A stretch of DNA of 64,000 nt from Rhipicephalus microplus (GCF_043290135.1 NC_134703.1:111555505-111619504), one strand, 5' to 3'. Counted from the stretch's first letter, positions 25,851 to 38,440 are shown. The notes: generated by a model not told the origin, from the sequence alone. Made by a program: numbers and translations.

Positions 25851-26478
25851 AAATAAAAACTAAAACAAGAAAGGCGGCGATAGTCACTTGAAGGGCCAAC
25901 AGGGTATCACCGAACACTTTTGAATTTAAAAAAGTGTCCTCTAATTTTTATCTTTTTCATCCATGAGGCAAAAACATAAAGTGGATTCAAGTCAATCAAA
26001 ATGAACTTTATTTAACGTCGTTATTAACGAGCAGACAAAAAATTAAAGCGCACTGTTAACTAGAATACCCTCTGAAGTCATCGCAATAACTTAGCCAATT
26101 AGGCCAGAAGGTGACATTTTATTTTATAGCAAGCCATGCGATTAATCCAGCCATGCTCTACCGTTCAACTAGTTCGGCAATTACGCCTTTTCTCCTATTT
26201 TGCCTAATTTTCTGCCACTAGCGAATCATCGAAAAATAAACATGAACAGATGTAAAAGATAAATTACCGAAACACGTAAGACCTAAATGCGCTTCCCACG
26301 CCAACGGCCATAGTTAATCACGTACATTCCATTATTCTTTACGCCAAAAGTAAATTGCCCCAACAGCGGCGCCTTTTCTTCCTTTAGAAGCACGCCGAGT
26401 CAGCATTTCTGTAGCTGTGGCAGTGAGCAAAGAAAATATACGAGCGACCTAAGCTGGCTCATTACCAGAAGGGATGCT
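25851..26478. other. No gene recognised
   Basis: AT-rich spacer. Confidence 0.5.
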
Positions 26479-26479
26479 A

Positions 26480-26546
<67 letters not shown>
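26479..26546. repeat. (ATCT)n microsatellite
   Basis: About seventeen ATCT units (GATA on the other strand). Confidence 0.97.
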
Positions 26547-28454
26547 AGCGTCTGTGTGTGTGTATGTGTGGGGGTGGAACACAAGCAGGATGTACAGAGA
26601 ATAAGAGAAGGCCTCTTTACTTATTTCACGTTGCAAAACTGTTCAGCCAGAACGAATCCTAAATTGCTGCGGCCTGACTCTACGGAGTTGCCTTGGTGCT
26701 TGCACGCTTTTTTTGCTAACCTTGCATAGCCTCCTAGATTCTTCAACCACTAAGGTCTTCCCACCTCGTGTGTCAATCCGTCCAGGCAGATGTACAGGAG
26801 AGACGCGCAACAAGGTACCTGGGATATTTTTTTTATTTATTTGTTCTCTCTTAGTTGAAAGAAAAGGATCACGTAGTACGGAGAAAGGGTTATTGTGGGA
26901 AGAGGAAGATGCTGGCGAAGCGTGTGAGCGGGAGATACTGATAGCCAATATGGGTCGGTACTCGGCCATGACGACACGAGCGAAAACAAAGTGGCCAATT
27001 TCACGACCCATTGGATGGTGAAATTGCGAAGCCAGGCTAAGCCTTTGATTCTATTAAATTCGCCCGGTAGCGGTCGAGATTGGTGCAGGCGGCAATTCAT
27101 AAGTGCGGGGACCGAAAAGAAAATCCAGGGCTTCGCCATCTCATGGCGAGGATGCCTTGGCTTCTGGCGTCGCAGCTGGCATCATCGCCTTTAGTTCGCA
27201 TTGTGGTGCGCCAAATCTGTTTACCCATTATTTTGCTCCCCCGGAAATGCAAGCATCAGTTTATATTTCTGTCTTCTCACTCATCTGGAGATGCATTCAC
27301 GTTTTTCTAAATTTTGTATATTTTAAGTCACCACAGCTTGCCTACACGAGCAATAGGCGTAAAACTAAATTATGGGAGAAAGTTATTTACGTCAAACGGA
27401 GAATATTTATTTCTAGCTCAAAAATTTTGAATTCTATAATAAATACGACCCTTGGCATACAGATTAACAGAAATAAACACCGCACTGTCTAACTGTAGTG
27501 TGACATTCCGAAATTCTGTGTAAGAATATAATAGTCTTGCAGCACGAGCGTTGAGCGAAGGAAAAAAAAGGGTTTGAAAAGGCACCATCTGAAATTTCTT
27601 TCTTGCTCAAGTTTTAATACGGCACGTGGGTTATTGAACAGCTCTTATATACGACAACATAACTTAGGTACCGCGGATATTGTACCATTACCAATGATAT
27701 AGCTATACCAGGTTATTTATTCTATGCCAGCAAACGCAATATGCCAGGACAATATTCGAAAACCATCTCGCGTCCGCTAAGTTACGTTGCCGTATATAAA
27801 ACAGTTCAATGTCATTGTTTGTTGTTATACCGTTCTGAATACTGACCCATAAAAAACTTTGGGCTATGCGTATTCAGCTTGATATGTCCCTCAACTATGG
27901 AAGGCACCAGACAGCTCTTTCTAATGTAGGCTATTGTAAGCTTATTCATAACTTGTGCTGGCAAGTTTTTGGCTTCCGTGATGGCTGGTATTGATATTGC
28001 TGTGAAAAAGCAGAGTGAAAGTATAGGCTACTGTCGTCAAGTTTTCGTTAATGTTGTCAAATATTGGCTAGTTTTAAATACGAAGCATTACTCTAAGCAC
28101 TTTTGGCGTCTATCTACGTATCCATCTATCTATCGATCTGCTTACGCCTGATTGCTCTCATGATCACCCCCTAAACTTGGCCTGAACCAAAGCTAGTATG
28201 GTAGGGTAATGTGGTTCGACCAACATGACGCGCTAATCAAGACGTGAATGATGTCAGAATCCTGTCGCGTACGTTTTCAAACAATTCCATCAAGACATTG
28301 GCACATATGGCACACACCATTGAGTGGGTATGTACCACTGCTTTGTGGGTATGTGCCAAAAGTAACCGACACTTAGTATCTACTCGGAAACGATGAGAAC
28401 AGGCATGCGTAATTTTAACACGTTAGCGTTAAGAAAACCTGACATTGACAGCCT
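26547..28454. other. No gene recognised
   Basis: Overlapping frames of about 100-130 codons around 26640-27490 lack motifs. An uncharacterised repeat is possible. Confidence 0.45.
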
Positions 28455-29000
28455 GACATTGAAACCTGACATTGGCATGAATGCAAAGAGTAAATGTCAG
28501 CGTCCCAGCAAGAATCGAACTACAGCATTCTGCGTGGCAATCAAGCATTCTAACACAGAGCTACGCCAGGTCTCGGAACTACTTTTCGAATCGATCATTG
28601 TGTTTGTGAAACGTCAATATTGGTAGCAGTGCTCATTATTTGATTTTATAAACATTACATATGCAAATATATAATACAGCCGGAACGTCGGGTTAACGTC
28701 AATCGTAGATGGGTGCCATGAGCTGAAGTTTATAAATGTAGCAGTGTCGAGGGCTTCCATCCTCTCGAGCATCACCGCTTCATATCAGATTATCACTTTT
28801 GGTGTTGCTAGTTCTAATGTTTCTGTTGGCTTCGTTGCGCAAGTGCAAGAAAAACATTTTAAAATCTTCACATATCTGTGCATGCAATATTTATGCATAT
28901 ATTTAGTGTCACTTCATGACGTATCACTCAATAAAAAAGTTAATATATGGTCAGCTTCCCTCTACATGCTTCGCATAACATGTCGATTCCCAAGGTACGG
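28455..29000 (-). repeat. Composite tRNA-headed repeat, copy B
   Basis: Read on the minus strand, 28505-28572 has a B-box GTTCGATTC (28512-28520) and a tRNA-Gly-like string 'GCCACGCAGAATGC'. Downstream it shares 'gtgaaacgtcaa', 'acatatg..aca gcc', 'gttgctag/gttggc' and the 'aataaaaaagtt...catgcttcgcataaca' block with copy A. It lacks the ~400 bp interruption seen in copy A. Confidence 0.55.
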
Positions 29001-29952
29001 TAGATTTGCCGATTTATTTTTTCTTGCGTTGAAAGGAAAGCTATAGTTGGGAAAGCAGCTATATCAATATAGTGCTGATGTTTTCTAACTTCTATCTTAT
29101 ATTCCATCTTAATCCAACGAGTCTTTTGCACGTACGTAGGCCACAACTTGAATTGAGACAGCCTGAACGTTTTGTCAGCACGTTTCAAATCAAGCGGCAC
29201 AATTTGGCGTAAATTTATAGGGCGAGCAGGAGTAGACAATATCGTAGTCGTAAATGGAATAGGGCAGGTCGGTCATGGGAAGTACATAAGTGATGGTGAA
29301 TCTGAGTGTCTGAATGTACATCAAAAGGAGGGAAGCACGGCTAAGCTTGGCAAAAGGTTAGACGGAGGGACGAAATTAAGAATTTTTTTAGGAATAAAGT
29401 TCATTAAGCACGCGCAGGGCAGGATGCCTTCGTACTGCAGTGATTATGAAAAATCATGACGATGACGATTATAATGAAGACGATGTTGGTATTGTTGGTG
29501 ATGGAGAAAATCCAGGGCTGACTGTGCTGGCCAAGGCATTCTGCTGGTGGCTTGACAAAGCATATTTCCGACAGACAAACAGTGCAGCGAAGATACTACA
29601 AATGTGCTTTTTGGTCATAACGATTTGTTGATGCGTCAAGTTTATGAAAGCTGGCTATACTGCTCTTGCGTCACTAGATATTCGACACAATAGTACCAAG
29701 AATATTAGCAAGATTTTCGTAAAAGCTGGTTTATATATGCTGAACGCAAAATAATACCGCATAAAATGGGTGATGCATGAATTTTTTTTCGTTTACTCTG
29801 GGTTCTTGGAACAATCACGCTGTGAAAATTTGTGAAAAACAAAGCTTTCAAAGTGGCAGAAACGTTTCCCTTCGGCCTTTGAGGAAGCTTTGCGGTCATG
29901 GTTGTCTCATGATCAGGTTTCATTTACATTTACAAGTAGCTAGTGAGCATAT
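29001..29952. other. No gene recognised
   Basis: No supported feature. A short GAC/GAT-rich patch lies at 29450-29510. Confidence 0.5.
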
Positions 29953-30508
29953 CATGATCATCATCATCAGCCTGACTACGCCCCCTGCAGGGCAAAGGCT
30001 ACTCCTATGATCCGTCAATCAAACCGGTCTTGTGCTTTCAAATCCTGCTTGGTTCCAATCCTGCTTGGTTCCCAATCCTGCTTGGTTCTTTGTTGATTGA
30101 ACTCTAATAGCGCCTTGATTCCATTAGCTATTGTTTTTGTAAATAGTTTGTAAAGGACTGACAGTAAGCTGATTGGTCTGTAATTTTTTTCAAGTTTTGA
30201 CGTCTCATTTCTTATGGATTAAGATGATATTGGCGTTCTTCTAAGATTATAGTACAAAACTATTCAAGAGGCACTTCGTATATAGGGTCGCCAGTTTTTC
30301 TAACACATTTTCTCTGCCATCTTTCAGTAGGTCTGTTGTTACCGCATCCTAACCAGCGGTTCTGCCTCCTTGATTTCTTCTGGGGCTTTCCTTGCTTCCC
30401 CTGTCGTTACTGGGAGTATGTCGAATTTCGCTGGGCTATTACTGGTTCTCACGAAATCATCCCGGTCGTTGCGGATTCTGTACAGCTCTTTATAAAACTC
30501 CTCCGCCA
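29953..30508 (-). pseudogene. LINE 3' half: start of reverse transcriptase plus 3' tail
   Basis: On the minus strand, 30508-30340 reads AEEFYKELYRIRNDRDDF...ILPVTTGEARKAPEEIKEA. It then continues, through several stops and frame changes down to about 30090, with strings such as TDLLKDGRENVLEKLATLYTKCLLNSF and NANIILIHKK. These match the finger/palm start of endonuclease-type LINE reverse transcriptases. The catalytic palm is missing: sequence jumps to a 3' terminal signature (29953-30040) ending in TGATGATGAT. It is an internally deleted, heavily mutated copy. The endonuclease end of probably the same element lies at 32.27-32.79 kb. Confidence 0.6.
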
Positions 30509-31325
30509 TATAATGATATCTTGGTTTTGGGACGCTAAAACCCACATACCAATCAATCAGGTAGCAAAAGAGGAGGTTGAAGCCTTGATCATCGGAAGGA
30601 AAACATTAGGTGGGTCAGCATGCCGTCCTTTCACTCTGCGAAGCAGAATTTGTCTATCTTTTCGCACCAGGAGGGGTGACACTAATAATGCATATCTTTT
30701 TTGCCTTGATTGCAGCATCTTTGGCTGTATTGCGGTTCTCTTTTTGTATTTTCTGTCGAGTTGCAATTTACCTGTATCCTGTTAACTATCCCATTATTAT
30801 TGGTTATAAGGTTGCCCTAATTCATTGACCCTTAATGCATACATCCGATTCTTGCCTATGCACAAGTTCACCTTCGCAGCTCTTAGGCTTCGGCCGCTTT
30901 TTACAGCTTTCTCATTTCTCTCCATGACCTTATGACGTCGGCTACATTACGCCTATTGGTTAATCTTGTTGAACAGCGCACGCGAGACGATGTAAAAGAA
31001 CACAGACAGGCACTAACTCGCAACTAAAATGTATTTGGGAAAGAAGAGCTTATATACAGGTAAATTGCAACTTGACAGAAAATACAAAACGAGAACCGCA
31101 ATACAGCCAAAGATGCTGCAATCAAGGCAAAAAAGATACGCATTATTAGTGTCACCCTTCCTGGTGCGGAAAAGATAGATACATTCTGCTTCGCAGAGTG
31201 AAAGGACGGCATGCTGACCCACCTAATGTTTTCCTTCCGATGAGAAAGTCTTCAACATCCTCTTTTGCTACCTGATTGAGATTGGTATGTGAGTTTTAGC
31301 GTCCCAAAACCAAGATATGATTATA
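30509..31325. repeat. Long inverted repeat, ~270 bp arms, 276 bp spacer
   Basis: Arms 30509-30777 and 31054-31325 are reverse complements with scattered mismatches. Each contains the 3' terminus of the Ruka-like SINE ('gttttgggacgctaaaac', 'accaatcaatca') and then a shared ~220 bp sequence including 'cttcgcagagtgaaaggacggc'. In the right arm the SINE is complete. In the left arm only its last ~40 bp remain. The spacer (30778-31053) includes 'acacagacaggcactaactcgcaact', a string that recurs in tick repeats and may be Penelope-like. Confidence 0.75.
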
Positions 31326-31516
31326 ACAGGCGCCGTAGTGAAGGGCTCCGGAAATTTTGACCACCTGAGGTTCATTAACGTGCACCCAGAACTGAGCACA
31401 CGGGCGTACAGAATTTCTGCTTCCCTCGAAAATTCAGCCGCCGCAGCCGGGATTCCATCCCGCGACCTGCAGGTCAGCAGCCGAGTACCTTAGCCAATAG
31501 ACCACCACGGCGGGAC
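31273..31516 (-). mobile_element. Ruka-like SINE
   Basis: Complete family order: reversed head with the string 'accttagccaatagaccaccacggcggg', body with 'gttcattaacgtgcacccagaactgagcac', and terminal 'gttttagcgtcccaaaacc'. No convincing target duplication, perhaps because the left boundary lies within the inverted repeat. Confidence 0.8.
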
Positions 31517-31603
31517 TCTCTCACTGCCTAATTTTTATGATGCGACAGTACCACTGTGTCGTTGAAGAAGAGTGCGCAGCCGCATTTGTGACAATGAACG
31601 GCA

Positions 31604-32078
31604 AGAGAGAGAGAATAAACATTTATTAATAACAAAGGCACACTGAGCCTTCTTTGGGTGGGGCCCTCAGTCCAGGGCTCCATTGCCCTGCGCGACCCTG
31701 CGAGCCCGCTGGACCAGCTGCTGCTGTTCCTGCCGGCGTAAGCTGAGCAGTACAGACTCCCATGAGGAAGGGGTGGGATTGGGAATGGGAGGAACGCCCT
31801 GTGGGGCAGAGCATTCCCACGTGAAGTGGTACACCGTCGGTACGGATCCACAGAAGGGGCAGTAGGAGGGGTAGAGAGTCAGATGAAAGCGATTTAGCAT
31901 ATAAAGGCAAGGAAATGACTTGGTCTGTAGTTGCCGCCAAGCGACAGCATCTGCTCTGTTAAGTGAAGGATGAGGGGGAGGGTACGTATAACGGCTCTGT
32001 CGGTAGTACTCCAGCGTAGCGTTGTAGTTTAGTGGTTCTGTCGATGCGTCGTCTAGAGAGTACGATTTTGCCTCTTAT
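31604..32078 (-). pseudogene. LINE C-terminus with zinc motif and 3' UTR
   Basis: An open minus-strand frame from about 32078 to 31667 reads ...RYTYPPPHPSLNRADAVAWRQLQT..., YPSYCPFCGSVPTVYHFTWEC, and ends QQLVQRARRVAQGNGALD. The C-x-x-C...H-x-x-x-x-C knuckle lies after a 'PHP.L...A..WR.LQT' segment, typical of the RNase H-distal end of I/R1-like LINEs. The 3' UTR ends AATAAATGTTTATTCTCTCTCTC. The frame is intact over about 137 codons, so this 5'-truncated copy is fairly young. It sits inside the older LINE, between its RT and endonuclease parts. Confidence 0.7.
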
Positions 32079-32269
32079 GATAAGCCTTCGTGTTCCCGAA
32101 GGCGAATGTTGACGCATCTTACGTTTTGGCTAATATAGGTTTTAGCGCATGATGAGATAATTAGATATACAATGGCCACCTTGAATACACTTCTGCCAAC
32201 AAGAACGCATACCAACTCACTCAAGTTTCCATTTTTATGTCTATTGATGAACTTTGAAAGCTCCACTAG
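32079..32269. other. Unassigned spacer inside the nested LINE region
   Basis: May belong to the older LINE, but no motif was recognised. Confidence 0.4.
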
Positions 32270-32790
32270 CCTATTTTGTCAGTTGAATTTGAGGCTTTCT
32301 TGGTTTGCCATCTCTTAATGAGATTTTTTCGTCTCCTCAAATAGTTTGCCAGTGTCCCGTCCGCTGACTGTACCTCCGACTACCATTGCAGATTCTTTGA
32401 TGATGCCAGCAAGATTATCGTTCATTGTGTCAACGCTAAGGTCGGTTACCTCATTTAAAGCCTTGAATCTATTCTGAAGCGAGACTCCTAATTCCTGTAC
32501 TTTCCCTCTCACCTCTAGTTCATTAATTGGCTTCTCACGTATCAATTTGTGCCTTTGCTTTTTTAATTGTAGCTGAACACGAGCTCTTGCCATTCCATGG
32601 TCAATACAGCGGGTCTTGTCAACTACTTCTACATCCTCTACAATGACTGGGTGTGCACAGAGAATGGGGTATATTTCATTTTTAGTTTCGCCATTAGGAC
32701 TTGGCCACGTTCGCTATACAGTTAGTCCGTTTTCAGAAGGTGGTATTCAAATAAATTCTTCGACCTGTTTCTTGCCTACTTTGGCTTTGT
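32270..32790 (-). pseudogene. LINE endonuclease C-terminus and linker
   Basis: The minus frame from about 32790 reads RTWPSPNGETKNEIYPILCAHP...VVDKTRCIDHGMARARVQLQLKKQRHKL and continues to 32315 as a lysine-rich linker (EVRGKVQELGVSLQNRFKALNEV...). 'TWPSP.G..KN.I.YIL' and an '(S/I)DH..(M/L)ARA' motif are the end of the apurinic-endonuclease-like domain of LINE ORF2, and the linker type precedes the RT. One in-frame stop lies in the endonuclease part. Orientation and order agree with the RT fragment at 30.1-30.5 kb. Confidence 0.62.
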
Positions 32791-32800
32791 CGCCAATCAG

Positions 32801-32911
<111 letters not shown>

Positions 32912-33023
32912 TGTGTTTTAACTTTATTAATGCCTGACTTTCATAGAAGCGTTCAACCAGATGATCATCATGGCTCGATGTAGGCCCACAGGCCTGCCAG
33001 TGAGTCCTTTTTACAACATTTTT

Positions 33024-33143
33024 AAACTGCACGAAAAGACGAGGACACTATAGTAAGAGGCATACAGGACACCACGAGGGCAGGCAGTCAAACTTCGGGT
33101 TCTGTGTGTTCCTTACTCGTGTCCTCGTCTTTTCGCGCAGTTT
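33024..33143. repeat. Near-perfect 25-bp inverted repeat, 70-bp loop
   Basis: AAACTGCACGAAAAGACGAGGACAC (33024-33048) is matched in inverse at 33119-33143 with one mismatch. It is probably a terminal piece of a mobile element (Penelope-like or MITE). Confidence 0.75.
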
Positions 33144-34387
33144 ATTAATGTCTAAAAGCCATTAACCAACTAGACCTCTAGGACGTCTTACTGACGTAGA
33201 TTTTTGTTCTAGTATTAGTCCTAAAATCTACACATACCAATAACCAGAACATCCACAATGTCAAGTGGTTACGCGCTGAATTCTGTTGCACGCAGCACAG
33301 CGTTACGTGGCATCGGTGTCATTTTCACTCTGGGATAACGGGCAACTTTCACGCAGATGTTCGCTGCTCGTTTAGCACACAACTTTGAAACACGTATTAC
33401 TAGAGGAGTGACACAGATGCAGCACAGGACTAGTGCTGAGCCTTTCTTGCTCTTCTATTAGTAACGTGCTCTTTCACCTAAAAAAGCTCCAATCAACTCG
33501 CTCAACTCCCCATCTTCATTCGGTACGCAACATTGCGCACACAGTCAGCTTTTGTCTCTGCCATTGCGTGCCAATCGTATCAAGCATCAGACTGGTAAGG
33601 TAAGCACCTCAAATTGAATATTCGAATTTCGAACGCCCTCTAGCCTCAATGAACGTGATCGTTCATGCTTACATTGACGAAATTTCTCATACCCTTGAAG
33701 TTTAAGTTGAAATCGAGCAAGAAATTCAGCTACAGTCCTTGGTGTAATAGGTACGAGAAAACGCAGACCACTTCATCGTCTATTCCAGGCTATTAATTTA
33801 TCTAGAAAGATGAATCTTAGTCTAGAAATTAAACTCTCCCTAAGCGTCGTACCTTTTTTGCTTCAGAGACGTTTTCAGTCCATGAACAGAACTGTCACTG
33901 TTTTTTACAACGGTATCGCTTGAGAGGTTTTTGTGAGAAACCAATCTAAATGAAGCACTCGAGTTTGTCCAGCATTGAAGCAAGTTTTCTGCATGGTGTG
34001 CACTTATTGTGGTTGGTGTATATCAGATCGCTTGCCGTGTACAGAACTCATTATAAGTGCCGCTTGCTGGGCGTACCACCAGGCAAACTCCTCCAGTACT
34101 CATTAAAGAGCATCTCTATATTCATATCTCTATTTCACTGCAAACTCTTCGGAAGCCATGACAAACTACGCGCATAGTTTGCGTAGGCGTCCGTTCAACC
34201 TTCTCTCTTGGGAAACCATGCGCTCATGAGCTTAGTGCAGCATGGGAACGAGGGCTTATCCAGGCGGACAGACACGTTCGCTGGTGTGAGCCAAGAGAGC
34301 CCGAAACTGAAAGGGTAGACCAGAGGATGATGGAAGGTGGGCCTCAATAGCACAAATGTGAGCTCGTCTCGCATGAATAAGTGTCAA
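33144..34387. other. No gene recognised
   Basis: No supported feature. Confidence 0.5.
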
Positions 34388-34560
34388 GATTTTACGTACC
34401 AAACCACGACATAATTATGAGAGACGCCGTAGTGAAGGGCTTCTGCAATTTCAGCCATCTTGCATTCTAAAACGTGCACGTAAGGCTAACCACACGGGTA
34501 TCCAGAATTTCGTCGCCATCAAATGTGACTAGTTCAGCCGGAATTTTACCCCGACACTTG
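34388..34560 (-). mobile_element. Degenerate Ruka-like SINE
   Basis: Retains 'ttttacgtaccaaaccacgac', 'ataattatgagagacgccgtagtgaagggc', 'aaaacgtgcac' and 'cacacgggta', with an eroded head. Confidence 0.6.
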
Positions 34561-35335
34561 TCCGCTTGTTTGGTTTCTTTTCTTTTCACTGGCACGTCCA
34601 ATACGTATGCTTCGTAAACCAAGAAACTGAAGAAGAAGAAAAAAAGAACTGGAAAAGTATCTTGGTTATTTGGGGGAGAAGCTAGTTGGGGTGTGGGTCG
34701 TTTCCTCTTCCGTCAACAGTACACAGTATGCAGCCAGCTCTAGTATATGAATTACTCACTAGATGGCGCTGCGGGTCAATAAGTAAGTTTATATATAAGA
34801 TCACCAGATTGTATAAATTATTCTTATAGTTGATGATTGAATGGAGGGTCGAATGGACGGATGAACGGGCAGACTGACAGACAAACAGACGACAGAACGT
34901 ACGTACGGATAGATGGATGGACAGACGGTATATATGTGAATTAAACGTAGGATCGTTAGTCAGCGCTGCCTGTAGCCATGACGGCGAGTATGAAACACTG
35001 TTTTTCTGTCTGTTCCTTTAATTCGCGTTGTAAGGCAAACTATACACCATGTGTTTGTGAAGCTGTCCTCGAGTTTCTAAAGCTGGCAAATGCATATAGG
35101 TAGCTGCTGAGCTAAGAGAATCGACAAATAACAAAGAGCGTGAAAGGGGGAGCAAGAAACAATGCAGATGCACTCGATGAATACCGTTCACAGCGCACAA
35201 TGAAACTTTTCAGTACTGCAGTTGTTCGTGCACGTTTATAGTTTCTAAGAACTGTAAGAACTTATTAGCAGCTGTTATGGCTTGTGAGGTCGGCATTTCA
35301 ATATAGTTTTATTTTTCTCGGCAATCGCATGTAGT
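34561..35335. other. No gene recognised
   Basis: It includes imperfect GACA/GATG/ACGT short repeats at about 34840-34930. Confidence 0.5.
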
Positions 35336-35353
35336 CAATATAAGCTAGTGTAG

Positions 35354-35480
35354 AGGCGGAAATGCCGTAGGCCCATGTACTCAGGTTTGGATGCACGTTA
35401 GAGAACCCCAGGACTACAGCGTCTCTCATAATCATATGGTGATTTTGGGACGTTAAACCCCGCATAATAATCAATCAAAT
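35354..35480 (+). mobile_element. 5'-truncated Ruka-like SINE with 18-bp TSD
   Basis: 127 bp of SINE body and 3' end in plus orientation ('ggaaatgccgtaggccc', 'gcacgttagagaacccc', 'gattttgggacgttaaacccc', 'aatcaatcaaat'). The flanks CAATATAAGCTAGTGTAG (35336-35353) and CAATATGAGCTAGTGTAG (35481-35498) differ at one base. The missing head together with intact target duplications means it inserted already 5'-truncated, as LINE-driven retrotransposition does. Confidence 0.85.
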
Positions 35481-35498
35481 CAATATGAGCTAGTGTAG

Positions 35499-38317
35499 TC
35501 GAGAGCACATGTTTGTGAGCTGTGTATTGAGTATAATAAGACCTCGCAACTGGTCTCGTCGAAACCGCAGTTATTTTCGGCAGCGTTGTCGGCCCCTGCC
35601 GAGCGGAATCCGGAAGACTACCTAAATTTAATTAAGTACGTTTTTATTCCAACGAGCATGGCGTTCGCGCGTGCTTGAGCACTGAAATTAATGTTTTTGC
35701 GTTCCACCTACTTCTCTTTCTTTTAATCTGCCCAATTTTACTCGGCTATCAATTACTTCCGACGTAATGTTCCAGGCTGTCAGTTTTTTTTTTCTTCTGG
35801 CAGCACAGAAGTACAAAGGCATGTCCGCTAGACCCGTGTCAATACTGTAGCGTACAGGCTCTACAGTTATTCAAGGCAAGCGTAAGGCACCAAGAAGCAC
35901 GACAGCATACTCTTTAATTTAGTGGGTCGTCCATCAAGTTCTTCTGCTTTAAAAGAAACTTCTCATTGACAGCGCTGTGATTGTAAGGAAATTGATGTGT
36001 GTGAATGAAGTTTCTTGTTCGCCTATAGGCTTAGATGCTTGTAGACCCACCTCGCTAAATACCGTCGCACATTTACAATAAAGTTCTTACTCACTCCCCC
36101 TCCTTTTCTATAGTTGTGTAAACTATAACAAAATAGGAAGATTGATTGAGGCCTAAGTGACATCATCAATAGGTTTTTGTTGTATGGCGGAGTCATATCC
36201 ACTAAGGTTTTTTTTACCTTCCGTCTACGCTGCGTACAACATGATTTAATTTGTGCGTAACTATAACATACGTCACCGTAGGCCACTCATGTATTTTGGT
36301 GGGCTGGATAGGCTGTTAGTTTTGTCCTGCTAAACTGGCAGCGTGTATGAGGTTTATGCATGATTTTTAACCTTACATACAAGCGTGATAACTTTTAATG
36401 ACTATCGTGGAGATGTTAACCAGGTTAACCACCTGCCTTGCCATTCCAAGTGTAGGGTATTGACTGTAGTATATATAACGATCAGATATGCGCACAAATA
36501 TAATGCGCTCGCAAAGGCGCAGACCATTCAGACACAAAGGCGCAGACCATTCACGAACTGTACCAGAGGCGCCGACTGACAATCCCAAGAGCTAAATTAT
36601 TTCTCATAAAACAGCAAAAGAAGACAAAACAGGAACCGAACAAAATCCGTGCTCTCTATAATAAAGCCGCATTCGAACGAGCTTGCATATCATTGGCATC
36701 GGCACCTGAAATACGAAATACGGTCTAGTCAGTTGTCTTGATTTCGTAGCTCAATCAACAAAGTGATACTCTTGTTTTTGTAGGGCGACACTACGAAAAT
36801 AGCTATATTCAACTTTTCTTTACGGCAAAACTTTTTAGTAAATCGCTCCTTGAGAGTTGATCTAGAAAACTATCATCATAAACAGGTAAGTGCCACAGAA
36901 ATTGAGATATTCCCACCACTCCCGACTGGTTCACTAAAATTAGGGCAACAATGGGACCAACAAATAGCTGCGAATAGACGGCGGTGAGTCAAGGCACCGA
37001 GGACGCACTACAACGGGAATATAATGGGGAACTGGAAGGTGAAACAGTGAAGTGATGGAAGGTCTAGCCAATGACGACGTGTCAGTAGCCTAGGGGTGCA
37101 AACGCTTGGTTCAAAGGCGAGTCTCTGTCTCTGGAGTTCAGACAACTACGTCACGTCTATCACTCTGAGATTTCACGCAATCTCTCTGCGTTGAAAATAG
37201 ACGTAAAAGCAACGTAGCATCAGCTACCGCCTAGAAACAACCTGAAAGTAACCTTGAAACAACCTGCATCACCAAGCTAAGGCCTAGAAACACTATACAA
37301 ACAACCAGATAAGTCTTCAAGGCATATAAGCACATGCTGACTGCGACAGAAAGTTGACTGAGTTGTAAATCATAAGTCAGCTAACCTTACTACGAATTTC
37401 CGGTATGGAAGAAATCATAAAAATTACTGCGAGTACAGGTTTTTACTAGGGGCAGATGTTCTGTGTCAGCATTTCTGGCTTTTAGGATCAAAAATATTTA
37501 TTGTTGGATGTATTATGCTCCAACATCTTATTTCTAAACATCCAAGAAGTTTCTAGACAGACTCTTGCTGTAACGACACGTTTATGCACGAGTTTGGGCA
37601 ATACAGTCTTGAAAGTTACTAACAAGAATTTTGGTTGATATGAAAGAAATATCCATGTTTATTAGGATCTAATGTAGTAAACAAGTACGATGCTGAAAAT
37701 AGATGAACCGCATTAATACTTCATCGTATGCATCATTATAAAACTAAACTGACAACATATCGACAAACTTCGAATTTATTTAAAAATACGCTTTTTTTAT
37801 TCAAACACAATCCTGTTACAGATAAGTTAATCCGCTTCCGTTGCCTAAAATAATAGATTATACAAGATGCATTCCTACAGATTTTGTTGATAGTTCCTGT
37901 ACAGTACCTGTACAGTAAAATTCCAGGCTGCAAAAAAAAGGAGAAAAAGGCCCTCACGTTTTAGAAATGGCAGAATGGTTCATTGCATTTTGCACTAATT
38001 TCGACGTAGAAACATTAGAGCCGCTGTGAGCTCCTATTTTTAATGTTAGGGAAGCCCACTGCGGGCTTTTTATAAGCTCCCGTTAGCGAGTGATATCATC
38101 AGAAACCTTGTAATTTTCTGGCCGACCTTACTTCCGCGTTTTTTATTACGCAAGTTAGAGTTTCGTAAACGTGTTTACGCATCATTTTATTCGCAACCCC
38201 GTTCTAAACCAACGACGCTTCTGTTTAAAATTTACCAGATTTATGAAGCTTCTTTTTTCACCCAAAAATCCCTACTTCCTGTGCTTCTATGTAGCATCCT
38301 CATAATCTTGAACTCAA
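35499..38317. other. No gene recognised
   Basis: It has an 18-bp direct repeat AAAGGCGCAGACCATTCA at about 36513 and 36537. Otherwise AT-rich with no motif. Confidence 0.5.
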
Positions 38318-38440
38318 TGAATGAATGAATAAACTTTACTTGAAGTCCCACTATTTCTTCCGGGTGAAGTGGGAGAGGCGGAGATTAACCGCTGTCCCTT
38401 CCCACCCTCCGTAGATTATGATGGAGGCTTGCAACTGATT
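38318..38440 (-). mobile_element. LINE 3'-end fragment with (ATTC)n tail
   Basis: On the minus strand it ends 'gggacttcaagtaaagtttattcattcattcatt'. This is the form of LINE 3' UTR plus simple-repeat tail seen for other fragments here. No coding part. Confidence 0.5.

Noticed and set aside
30950..31053. Firm call of a Penelope-like element
   Set aside because: Only a short familiar string, with no reverse transcriptase or GIY-YIG domain visible.
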